Positions 1 through 6,796 of a DNA stretch of 15,112 nucleotides are shown here, piece after piece (positions within the stretch are counted from its first letter, which is position 1; the number at the start of each line of letters is the position of its first letter). The translations under genes and the position numbers were made by a program. The stretch comes from Flavobacteriales bacterium (GTDB taxonomy: Bacteria; Bacteroidota; Bacteroidia; Flavobacteriales; JABDKJ01), in NCBI GenBank assembly GCA_013002285.1, contig JABDKJ010000056.1, positions 1 through 15,112 of the forward strand. The letters run 5' to 3'. The notes under the pieces were generated by a model that worked only from the letters and a program-made list of their open reading frames with translations, searched no databases and was not told the origin of the DNA.

Positions 1-155
1 GTGTGTATAAAGATCCTATCCTTACTTTTTATATGACTTACGGCCTCTTCTATACTGACTATCATGGATCAAAGGTGTTTTTTGGAGGAACAGATCGCAT
101 TCGCTACAAATATATTGAAGAAGATGGCAGTGCGAAATTGTTTAGTTCTCATTGA
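1..155 (+). CDS. C-terminal fragment of an unrecognised protein
   Basis: An open frame runs from base 3 without a stop to TGA at 153-155 and gives about 50 residues, beginning VYKDPILTFY and ending AKLFSSH. It is cut by the left edge of the window, so its start and main domains are unseen. The tail is rich in aromatic and charged residues (FYMTYGLFYTDYHG, GTDRIRYKYIEEDG), like a folded soluble or beta-rich domain. I do not recognise the family. Support for it being real is the open frame to the window edge, plausible composition, and a strong hairpin terminator starting 16 bases after the stop. It converges with the large secreted-protein gene on the other strand. Confidence 0.55.
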   Translation, partial: VYKDPILTFYMTYGLFYTDYHGSKVFFGGTDRIRYKYIEEDGSAKLFSSH

Positions 156-170
156 ATAGTGTTGCTAAAA

Positions 171-195
171 AAAAGACGGCAAAGAGCCGTCTTTT
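171..195. terminator. Bidirectional intrinsic terminator between convergent genes
   Basis: A perfect 10-bp stem has arms AAAAGACGGC (171-180) and GCCGTCTTTT (186-195) around a 5-base loop AAAGA. An A-run at 167-174 becomes a U-run on the minus transcript, so the structure is a very good terminator for the large minus-strand gene that ends at 221. On the plus strand the stem ends in TTTT and serves the gene ending at 155. The position between two converging stops fits a shared terminator. Confidence 0.85.
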
Positions 196-220
196 CAAAA
201 TTCTTTTTAAAGTTTTAATA

Positions 221-3109
221 CTACTCCCTGACGATCTTCTTGATCGCTTGAGTATTGTTATCCAGGTCTGTGATCCTTAAGAAATACATTCCGGAAGTAA
301 TGTGTTCCAAAGAGAAACGTTCTGTGCGATCAGAGATGTTAAAGAAGCTTCTGCTTTCCAGTTCTTGTCCCACAGCACTCAGTAATTGCAGCTGAATGTT
401 CTTTTTCTCTCCAAAAACCATTTCAACGTTCAAAGCATCGTTAGATATAGGGTTGGGGAATACACTGAATGTCATGAGGTCTTCAATAGCATTCAAGCCA
501 CTCGGTCCTTGCATTACCGTGAAGCAAGCTTGTGTCTCACAGCCAAATATATCTGTAACGTTCACACACCACAGTGCATCTATAAGCCCAGAGATATCCT
601 CATCTAAACTACCATTGTTCCAGGCGAAAGAGTATGGACCCGCACCACCACTTACAGTAATGTCTATTGCCCCGTCATTGGCGCCATTCACAGATTCGTC
701 CGTAACTATCGCATCAACAACGATCGGGTCTGGTTCAAAAAGCTCTACAGTGTCAGACATCATGGTGATCCCTGTTCCATCTGTAATTGTTACATAATGC
801 TCTCCGGCATCTGCTCCGGTAAGGTCTTCGGTTGTGGAGCCATCGTCCCAAAGGAAAGAATAAGGCAGTGAACCACCATTCACACTAATGAGGACAACAC
901 CACTGGAATCGCCACCACATCCAAGGTCTATGGTCTGGTCTATCTGTATGGCTACGGGGCTTCCCAAGTCCTGAACAATGAAATTATCGACATGGGCCTG
1001 GAATTGTACAAAGTCATCTACAGCACCATTACTTGCCCAAAAAGCGAACCTTACTTCTGATCCCGTAAAGGCTGAAAGGTCTATGATATAATGTTCTCCA
1101 GAAGCAGTCACCACACCTGAAGAGTCCCACCATTGAATGAGGTTCCAAGTTGAGCCAAGGTCTTCAGATACCACAAAAGCAACGGCATCATCTGATCCTA
1201 GCGAGACTTCATTTTGGTTGAATGCCTGTGTAATAGAGAAGTCAAATTCGGCTTGGTATGTTCCACTAGATAGATCGAAGAATGGAGTGAACATCCAATG
1301 GCTTTGGTTAAAGCCACCGAAAAAAGTTACAGATCGGGCTCCAGTGAAACCAAAGTTGGCGAAGCCATTGTCGAACCAATTACTAAATGAAAAGTCTAGT
1401 GGTCCACTGCTTAGGTCACCGCCATTTGCAAAGTCCCAACAGTCGAGATCGAAATTGCTGAAATCGTTTGCGTAGAACGGCACAAAGGATGCACATTCCG
1501 TAACAAATGAAGTTGCTGGCAACCAATATGATATGTCACTGGTATTGTCCATTCCACAGTCTGCACGTACATAGACATCATATTCTGTAATGGGGTTCAA
1601 ACCTGTTATGATCACTGGGTTTGTTACATCATTGTAGCCTGGCGAAGGTGTGCCCGTAGGTGTAAAACCCACTGGGCCGTATTCAATATCCCATGCAGAA
1701 CTTGCTCCGGGATCGGTCCAGGAGATCTCAGCAGAATTTGATGATATGTCATTGGCCATAACATTGAATGGTGTAACGCAAGCACCGAGATCTTGTACGA
1801 TAAAATTGTCAATATGGAATTGGAATGTAATGAAGTCTTCTACCACACCCGAAGAAGCCAAAAAGGCAAATTGCAGTTCTGCTCCTGTATACGCACTTAG
1901 GTCATGCACCGTGTGTATTCCACTTGGAGGTACAGGGTTGGCCATGTCCCATTCTTGTATGACCTCCCAAGTCGTACCAAAGTCTTGTGTGATCAAAAAG
2001 GCTAAGAAGTCATCACTTCCAAGATCTCCGGGGATCATGTTGAAAGGTTGTGTCAAAGCCAGATCGAACTCTGCCTGATATGTTCCTCCGCTAAGATCGA
2101 AAAAGGGTGTTAACATCCATTGGTATTGGTTAGACCCAAAGAACGATACTTGCTGGGCTCCCGTGAATCCGTCATTCGCAAAACCACCATCAAACCAATT
2201 ACTGAACGCAAAGTTCTGCGGGCCATCGGCAATGTCTCCTCCATTGGCAAACTCCCAACAATTGAAAGGAAAGGTATTCATGTCGTTGATATAGGAAGGT
2301 GTTATGGGTGCACACTCTGTCGTAAAACCATTTGGTGCAGACCAAAATGAAATGTCCGTAGTGTTATCCATTCCGCAATCTGCTCGCACATATACTTCGA
2401 AGTCCGTAGCTGGGTCGAGACCTGTGATCATTACCGGGTTTGATACATCATCGTATCCTGGGCTGGGCATTCCTGTTGGCGTAAAGCCCGCAGGGCCATA
2501 CTCTAAATCCCACGCAGAACTTGTTCCTGCGTCTGTCCAGGAAACATTTACCGAACTAGATGAAATGCCATCGAACTGTATATCTGTAACCATGATGCAA
2601 GAAGGAGGAGGACCTACGTTCAATGTATAATCCTCTGTCTCTCCAAATGTGCCCATCGTACATGGGTCTGTACTGCTAGGTCCTGCATAGTTGGCTTGCA
2701 CACGCATTATGTAGTCACCAAATGGTATTGTTGCAGGAATGGTGACCGTTGTAGTCACTTGATCCAAGCCAACAGGTTCATCCATCAATATCAACTCCGA
2801 AGCCTCAAAAGACATGCTGTTGTCCGAATCTATCCAGATGGAAAAGAACTGATTGGCAAAACCAGAACGAAGAACAACCGTTTCTACGTTCCCTTGTCCA
2901 ACAGGAACCACCAAAGAAGTATGATCTGCATATCCATTAATACCAAAGTCTGAAGAGCAGCCAGATGTATTGAGAAAAGGACCCATCCCAAATTCTTCAA
3001 CACCATCGCCAACACTACAGTTAGCGCTCGGCATGCAATATTGACCAAAAGATGTACTTGATAAAAAGATCAGGCTTAAGCCTAAAGAGAGTTTTGTAAA
3101 AAGTCGCAT
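221..3109 (-). CDS. Secreted multidomain adhesin-like protein with T9SS type A sorting domain
   Basis: This 962-residue protein is predicted to be exported by Sec and then carried across the outer membrane by the type IX secretion system. Residues 1-22 are a signal peptide (hydrophobic LSLGLSLIFL, cut near SFG-Q). Residues 30-165 resemble a GEVED domain (ending GETEDYTLNV). Two copies of a module follow: Fn3 (169-266 and 445-539) plus a choice-of-anchor-J/MAM-like beta-sandwich (267-444 and 540-716, both ending HxDNFIVQDLG). Two SprB-like repeats come next (718-793 and 794-867; GGSLPYSFLWDDG, GGAGPYSFAWNNG). Residues 880-962 are a type A sorting domain (FSVFPNPISNDALN, then SGMYFLRI and a basic end IKKIVRE). 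No protease or hydrolase domain is visible, so an adhesive or matrix role is inferred from domain content only. ATG start with no Shine-Dalgarno; TAG stop. It appears to be a single-gene unit closed by the terminator at 171-195. Confidence 0.93.
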   Translation of the reverse strand: MRLFTKLSLGLSLIFLSSTSFGQYCMPSANCSVGDGVEEFGMGPFLNTSGCSSDFGINGYADHTSLVVPVGQGNVETVVLRSGFANQFFSIWIDSDNSMSFEASELILMDEPVGLDQVTTTVTIPATIPFGDYIMRVQANYAGPSSTDPCTMGTFGETEDYTLNVGPPPSCIMVTDIQFDGISSSSVNVSWTDAGTSSAWDLEYGPAGFTPTGMPSPGYDDVSNPVMITGLDPATDFEVYVRADCGMDNTTDISFWSAPNGFTTECAPITPSYINDMNTFPFNCWEFANGGDIADGPQNFAFSNWFDGGFANDGFTGAQQVSFFGSNQYQWMLTPFFDLSGGTYQAEFDLALTQPFNMIPGDLGSDDFLAFLITQDFGTTWEVIQEWDMANPVPPSGIHTVHDLSAYTGAELQFAFLASSGVVEDFITFQFHIDNFIVQDLGACVTPFNVMANDISSNSAEISWTDPGASSAWDIEYGPVGFTPTGTPSPGYNDVTNPVIITGLNPITEYDVYVRADCGMDNTSDISYWLPATSFVTECASFVPFYANDFSNFDLDCWDFANGGDLSSGPLDFSFSNWFDNGFANFGFTGARSVTFFGGFNQSHWMFTPFFDLSSGTYQAEFDFSITQAFNQNEVSLGSDDAVAFVVSEDLGSTWNLIQWWDSSGVVTASGEHYIIDLSAFTGSEVRFAFWASNGAVDDFVQFQAHVDNFIVQDLGSPVAIQIDQTIDLGCGGDSSGVVLISVNGGSLPYSFLWDDGSTTEDLTGADAGEHYVTITDGTGITMMSDTVELFEPDPIVVDAIVTDESVNGANDGAIDITVSGGAGPYSFAWNNGSLDEDISGLIDALWCVNVTDIFGCETQACFTVMQGPSGLNAIEDLMTFSVFPNPISNDALNVEMVFGEKKNIQLQLLSAVGQELESRSFFNISDRTERFSLEHITSGMYFLRITDLDNNTQAIKKIVRE
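962..1777 (-). repeat. Second copy of Fn3 + anchor-J module (within the secreted protein)
   Basis: This part encodes residues 445-716 and is homologous along its length to the copy encoded at 1778-2599. Shared strings include SSAWDIEYGP/SSAWDLEYGP, VYVRADCGMDNT, CWDFANGGD/CWEFANGGD and DNFIVQDLG. Similarity is visible at DNA level too, for example in the stretches coding for TPFFDLS and for the module end. It is an in-gene tandem duplication rather than a mobile repeat. Confidence 0.85.
1778..2599 (-). repeat. First copy of Fn3 + anchor-J module (within the secreted protein)
   Basis: This part encodes residues 171-444, the upstream copy of the duplicated unit. Both copies start at a cysteine that opens the Fn3 strand region and end at the same VQDLG motif, so the duplication boundary lies near residue 444/445. 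The copies differ by a few short indels, for example GSNQYQ against GGFNQSH, so it is not a very recent exact copy. Confidence 0.85.
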
Positions 3110-3198
3110 AAGTGTTGTTTAGATGTTTTGTATCCCACTAAGATATGAAATGAACATAGAATAGGTTCGAGCTCGCTTACATTTTGTCTGAATTCTTT

Positions 3199-3864
3199 TT
3201 ATATGGTCCGGATCAGTTCTCCGGCCTTGCACATCAAGCCCTTCTTTTCATTTCCTTCAGAGAACAGGACTGATAGGTCGTTGCTTTCGGCTGGCTTTTG
3301 CGTTGGCATCCAGTTGCGACCTATTTTACAAATAAGGAATACACCGTGGTGGTCACCCACCCAACAAAAGTCGTCTCTAAAGGCTACGTGTGTAAGGGGC
3401 ACTATGCCGTATTTTGACATCAGGTGTTCTGACGTATCTAGAGGGTTAGATACGGGAATGCCGATCTCATTCAACTTTATGACATCGGAGATCTCAAAAC
3501 TGTTCTTTTGAGGATAGTTGGTTAAGGGTCTTTCAATGAATTCTGCAATGTTGCCATTGCCATCATAGAAATAGACAGACTTTCCATTGTCAAAATGGAT
3601 GATGCGTTCTTCATTATAAGGAACAGCTTCAAATCTCTTGTCATTGAGGAATTCTATTGCACTTTCCAAAGAGCCCGTTGGGATCAGAAAGCAGTAATGA
3701 TAATAGAATTGCTGTGGTCCTTCTTTGAATATCAAAATATTCTCACCACAAAAGACCTTGAGCTGATCTTTTGATCGCTCGATCATAAAACCAAGTCTAT
3801 CTCCATACACAGTTTCCTGAGCATCCAGATCGGTTGAGAATAATTGTAATTCAAGAATTTGCAC
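3199..3864 (-). CDS. VOC (glyoxalase/dioxygenase-like) family protein, two modules
   Basis: A 221-residue protein with two vicinal-oxygen-chelate half-modules. The first (1-115) has the opening strand ILELQLFSTDLDAQE followed by the RLGF turn, a middle strand YHYCFLIP with His56, and the closing strand YFYDGNGNIAEFIER with Glu108. The second half (about 130-221) opens NEIGIPVSNPLDTSEHL and carries WVGDHHGVFLI. His56 and Glu108 are where metal ligands of the superfamily usually sit, but the first-strand ligand is not obvious, so metal binding and the reaction are uncertain. The start is GTG (3862-3864). An in-frame stop lies at 3892-3894 with no ATG or TTG between, and the next Met (residue 27) would remove the first strand. 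It is divergent from the OsmC gene and probably cytoplasmic. The substrate is unknown. Confidence 0.82.
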   Translation of the reverse strand: MQILELQLFSTDLDAQETVYGDRLGFMIERSKDQLKVFCGENILIFKEGPQQFYYHYCFLIPTGSLESAIEFLNDKRFEAVPYNEERIIHFDNGKSVYFYDGNGNIAEFIERPLTNYPQKNSFEISDVIKLNEIGIPVSNPLDTSEHLMSKYGIVPLTHVAFRDDFCWVGDHHGVFLICKIGRNWMPTQKPAESNDLSVLFSEGNEKKGLMCKAGELIRTI

Positions 3865-3929
3865 CCCTAAGTATATGATCGATGGATAAATTTATATATT
3901 ATCCCGATCAAACGAACAGATCCTATAAA

Positions 3930-4346
3930 ATGAAAATAGAACTTGTACGCCTTGACGATAAATTCCAATTTAAAAGTGGGGAAGGGGATGACGCTGTATA
4001 TCTATCCGCTAGCGAGAAATTGCAAGGGGAAAATGGAAAGGGTCAAAGACCTATGCAATTGATATTGCAAGCCCTTGCCGGATGTATGTCCATTGATGTC
4101 TTGAACATTCTCTACAAACAAAAACAAGATGTACAGGATTATAATGTTTCGGTGAGCGGAGATAGGAGTGAAGAACTTCCTGGTGTCTTCACCAACATAA
4201 AAATGACCATTCATGTTAAAGGCGCAGTGAAAGAGGAATTCCTAAAACGAGCCATTAAACTAGGGGAGGAGAAGTATTGTTCTGTGCATCATATGCTCAA
4301 CCCGACAGTTGATATAGTTACGGACTACAAACTGAACGAAGCTTAA
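3930..4346 (+). CDS. OsmC/Ohr-family protein (predicted thiol peroxidase)
   Basis: With this start the protein is 138 residues, the normal size of the family. OsmC/Ohr proteins reduce organic hydroperoxides with two cysteines in the cytoplasm, usually as a dimer. Both are present: Cys52 in QALAGCMSIDV and Cys117 in EEKYCSVHHML, each in the usual helix context; GQRPMQLILQALAGC is a hallmark string. An upstream in-frame ATG at 3882 would add 16 residues (DKFIYYPDQTNRSY), which have no family counterpart. MKIELVRLDDKFQF looks like a natural N-terminus, so 3930 is preferred. A -7-like TAAATTTA at 3887-3894, one base off consensus, would also exclude the upstream start. Whether this member acts on peroxides or on another substrate is not shown. 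Its stop overlaps the stop of nnr on the other strand. Confidence 0.88.
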   Translation: MKIELVRLDDKFQFKSGEGDDAVYLSASEKLQGENGKGQRPMQLILQALAGCMSIDVLNILYKQKQDVQDYNVSVSGDRSEELPGVFTNIKMTIHVKGAVKEEFLKRAIKLGEEKYCSVHHMLNPTVDIVTDYKLNEA

Positions 4347-5851
4347 GATCTTTCCAATTCCAAGTAGGCATGAGCTATGTGCTGTACCAGGTCGCCCGCA
4401 ACGAGTGACCTTTCTCCGGTCTCTTTGACGGCCAGATCACCAGATAGGCCATGTATATATACTCCAAGTATGGCGGCATTTATCGGGGCTTGACCTTGAG
4501 CCAAGAGCCCTGTGATAATTCCAGTAAGTACATCTCCACTTCCGCCAGTTGCCATTCCTGGATTACCTGTAGAGTTGAAATGAATAATTCCTGATGGTTC
4601 GCAGATTGCGGTGTGCGCTCCTTTCAAGACCATGATCACTTTGTGGTCAGCACAAAAGGACCGGAGCATTTTCAACTTATCTGTATCATTCTGAAAGGCG
4701 CCTACCAAGCCTTTGAACTCTCCTGGGTGTGGCGTAAGAATACTGTTTTCAGGAACCTTAGAAAGAAATTCAAGGTGACTTGAAAGTAAGTTCAATGCAT
4801 CAGCATCTATAACTATCGGACTTCTGCATTGATCTAGAAGTTGCTCAAGGAATTTTGCTGTTTCTTCATTTGTGCCGATCCCAGGGCCTATACCAACTGT
4901 GCGTTTCTCAACTTTGCAAGATCCTTTTAAATGTTCATCACCGACATTCAGATCCACCATTGCTTCTGGCACAGATTCCTGCAGGATCTCATAACCGCAG
5001 TTTGGGCTATGGACGGTGAGTAGACCAACTCCAGATCGCAGACAAGCACGCGCAGAAAGTATGGTTGCTCCCATTTTTCCCTTCGTTCCTGAAACTAGAA
5101 AAACGTGTCCATGACTTCCTTTGTGGGAGAATTTCTCGCGACTTCCAATGAGTGCAAGTACGTATTCCTTAGTGGTATACAAGTTGTTTGTTGCTTGTTC
5201 TGAAATGAATTGTTTGTCCAAGCCAATATCCAGTAAGTGCCACTGACTGCTATATTCTGAGTTTTCTGGTAACAGTAAGGCAAGCTTTGGAACTTGAAAA
5301 GTGAGCGTGTGCGTGGCCTTGACAATGCTGTTGCCTAAGTTGGCGGAATTGTCATCGCAATACATGCCCGAAGGAATGTCTATGGATAATATCATAACTC
5401 CGGAAGCATTCATGGCCTTGATAACTTCTGAGGCTATACCTTCAGCAGGTCTGTTCAATCCCGATCCGAAGATGGCATCAATGATCAGATCATTTGTTCC
5501 AAGTATTGGAATGTCTTCTAATTTGTGGATATCATTCCATTCTATTCCATTTTTATAAAGTCTTTCCTTGTTGGTATTAAAGTCTTTTGAGCCGAATTCA
5601 ATGAAATGAATGATATGGCAATTCACCCGGTAGCCCTCTTCATGAAGTAGTCTCGTTATAGCCAGACCATCGCCACCATTGTTCCCTTTTCCACAGAACA
5701 CATGAATATGCGTTTTGCGATCGACATATTTTTTGATCCATACCTCACAAGCCTGTGAGGCCCTTTCCATAAGATCTATAGAAGCGATCGGCTCATTCTC
5801 GATCGTGTAAGCATCTGCTGCCCTTATTTGTTCTGCACTCAAGATCTTCAC
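4343..5851 (-). CDS. nnr: Bifunctional NAD(P)H-hydrate epimerase / ADP-dependent dehydratase
   Basis: Nnr repairs NADHX and NADPHX, the damaged hydrated forms of the reduced cofactors: the N-terminal domain epimerises them and the C-terminal domain dehydrates the S form using ADP. The protein has 502 residues, close to the 515 of E. coli Nnr (YjeF). The YjeF_N epimerase part (1-215) shows CGKGNNGGDGLAI (53-65), DAIFGSGLNRP (125-135) and SIDIPSGM (156-163). The ribokinase-like dehydratase part (about 225-502) shows HKGSHGHVFLVSG, VIDADALNLL, LTPHPGEF, VLKGAHT and NPGMATGGSGDVLTG (430-444), with Asp440 at the catalytic position. The start is GTG (5849-5851): an in-frame TAA sits four codons upstream and the conserved MKILSAEQIRAAD begins here. 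Its stop overlaps the OsmC stop by four bases. The cytoplasmic housekeeping role is well supported. Confidence 0.96.
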   Translation of the reverse strand: MKILSAEQIRAADAYTIENEPIASIDLMERASQACEVWIKKYVDRKTHIHVFCGKGNNGGDGLAITRLLHEEGYRVNCHIIHFIEFGSKDFNTNKERLYKNGIEWNDIHKLEDIPILGTNDLIIDAIFGSGLNRPAEGIASEVIKAMNASGVMILSIDIPSGMYCDDNSANLGNSIVKATHTLTFQVPKLALLLPENSEYSSQWHLLDIGLDKQFISEQATNNLYTTKEYVLALIGSREKFSHKGSHGHVFLVSGTKGKMGATILSARACLRSGVGLLTVHSPNCGYEILQESVPEAMVDLNVGDEHLKGSCKVEKRTVGIGPGIGTNEETAKFLEQLLDQCRSPIVIDADALNLLSSHLEFLSKVPENSILTPHPGEFKGLVGAFQNDTDKLKMLRSFCADHKVIMVLKGAHTAICEPSGIIHFNSTGNPGMATGGSGDVLTGIITGLLAQGQAPINAAILGVYIHGLSGDLAVKETGERSLVAGDLVQHIAHAYLELERS

Positions 5852-5941
5852 AGGAGTAATTTATAAAATTTTGGATCAGCTCAACATGGACCAGAATAGA
5901 AAAGATCTTGTTATATTCAAATCCACCAAAACACGAATGAT

Positions 5942-6379
5942 ATGAATTTGAAAGTAAAACTCCCTACATGGTTTTGGGTCGTAACGATCCTGCTATTGAT
6001 ATGGAATATTCTTGGCTTGCTTGCTTTTGCGGGAGATATGGCGATGAACGCCAACCCAGAGATGATGGCTGAACTACCCGAGGAACAACAAGAAATGTAT
6101 GCGAACAGACCTGGTTGGGTGACCTTTAGCTTTGGTCTGGCGGTTATTTCTGGTTTTATCGCGAGTATCGGGCTTGTCTTAAAAAAAGCATGGGCGGTTC
6201 CTTTGTTCATTGTATCTTTCATTGCTGTGATCTTGAATGACATCGGAATGTTTGGAGTAATGAAAGTACAAGAAACGGCTGAAGGCGCTCAACTGATAAT
6301 GACAGTTGTGGTGTTCTTGTTGTGCATCTTCCAAATATGGTTTTCTAGAAGTGCCCGAATGAAGGGTTGGATAAATTAG
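5942..6379 (+). CDS. Small four-helix integral membrane protein of unknown function
   Basis: A 145-residue, very hydrophobic protein with four predicted membrane helices: about 9-30 (TWFWVVTILLLIWNILGLLA), 59-80, 84-106 and 116-134. Between helices 1 and 2 lies an acidic, methionine-rich loop (MAMNANPEMMAELPEEQQ), and the end is basic (SRSARMKGWIN), which suggests a cytoplasmic C-terminus and therefore also a cytoplasmic N-terminus. I do not recognise a catalytic motif or a named transporter family. Close relatives seem to be common in Bacteroidota, but this comes from memory of the general pattern, not from a search. It starts 90 bases from the divergent nnr start and converges, with a gap of three bases, on the Imm53-like gene. 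Confidence 0.8.
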   Translation: MNLKVKLPTWFWVVTILLLIWNILGLLAFAGDMAMNANPEMMAELPEEQQEMYANRPGWVTFSFGLAVISGFIASIGLVLKKAWAVPLFIVSFIAVILNDIGMFGVMKVQETAEGAQLIMTVVVFLLCIFQIWFSRSARMKGWIN

Positions 6380-6382
6380 AGA

Positions 6383-6691
6383 TCAAGCCATATCAGCCCA
6401 ATCCTTGGCTTCAATGACCTTTCTGAATTGCTCTAGAAGGAATTTCAATTTGGAAGGATCTCCTATTGCATCGAATACAGCGAACTCGAATTTATATCCA
6501 AACCAATCGGTCTCGGAATTTTCTTCTGCTGTCCAAGCCACTTCAATGTCTGAGTAGGGTGTGCCGTGCAATTCTATGCGCACTTGCCAACCTGGGTTAT
6601 TCATAGTAGTGATGTCAACACCATGGTCATCTTCCCAAAGGCCATCGCATTGTTTAGCATACCATTTTTCTAGCCATTCAATAACATCCAT
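6383..6691 (-). CDS. Imm53-family immunity protein (orphan)
   Basis: A 102-residue, acidic, tryptophan-rich protein with no signal peptide or membrane segment. The N-terminal half matches the Imm53 pattern as I know it: IEWLEKWYAKQCDGLWEDDH (residues 4-23), then VDITTMNNPGWQVRIEL (25-41), followed by a two-tryptophan strand region (VAWTAEENSETDWFGYKFEF). Imm53 was defined computationally as an immunity protein of bacterial polymorphic toxin systems; for this protein, binding of a toxin is inference. No toxin, Rhs or VgrG gene is visible in the window, so it is either an orphan protective gene or has another job. The ATG start follows an AT-rich leader. It is 105 bases downstream of, and on the same strand as, the PycTM gene, so co-transcription is possible. 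Confidence 0.8.
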   Translation of the reverse strand: MDVIEWLEKWYAKQCDGLWEDDHGVDITTMNNPGWQVRIELHGTPYSDIEVAWTAEENSETDWFGYKFEFAVFDAIGDPSKLKFLLEQFRKVIEAKDWADMA

Positions 6692-6776
6692 GAAAAAAGC
6701 TTTAATTCAAGATTAAAGTTAAAAGCATTTTTTTGGGTCTTCCATAAGTTCGTTCCAAGTTCTCCAATTTCTTTTT

Positions 6777-6793
6777 AACTAAAATTTTTAGTT
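6777..6793. repeat. 17-base AT-rich perfect palindrome
   Basis: Arms AACTAAAA (6777-6784) and TTTTAGTT (6786-6793) surround a single central T. It lies between the PycTM stop (6797) and the Imm53 start (6691). No T-run follows on the minus strand, so it is not a good intrinsic terminator. It may be a protein-binding site or chance in AT-rich DNA. Confidence 0.3.
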
Positions 6794-6796
6794 GAT

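Noticed and set aside
3882..3929. N-terminal extension of the OsmC-family protein from the upstream ATG
   Set aside because: The extra 16 residues have no counterpart in the family, the normal length is reached from 3930, and a possible -7 element overlaps the upstream ATG.
6383..6691. A polymorphic toxin cassette around the Imm53 gene
   Set aside because: No Rhs, CdiA, LXG, VgrG or nuclease-toxin coding sequence was found in the window; the secreted protein at 221-3109 has no toxin domain and is not adjacent.
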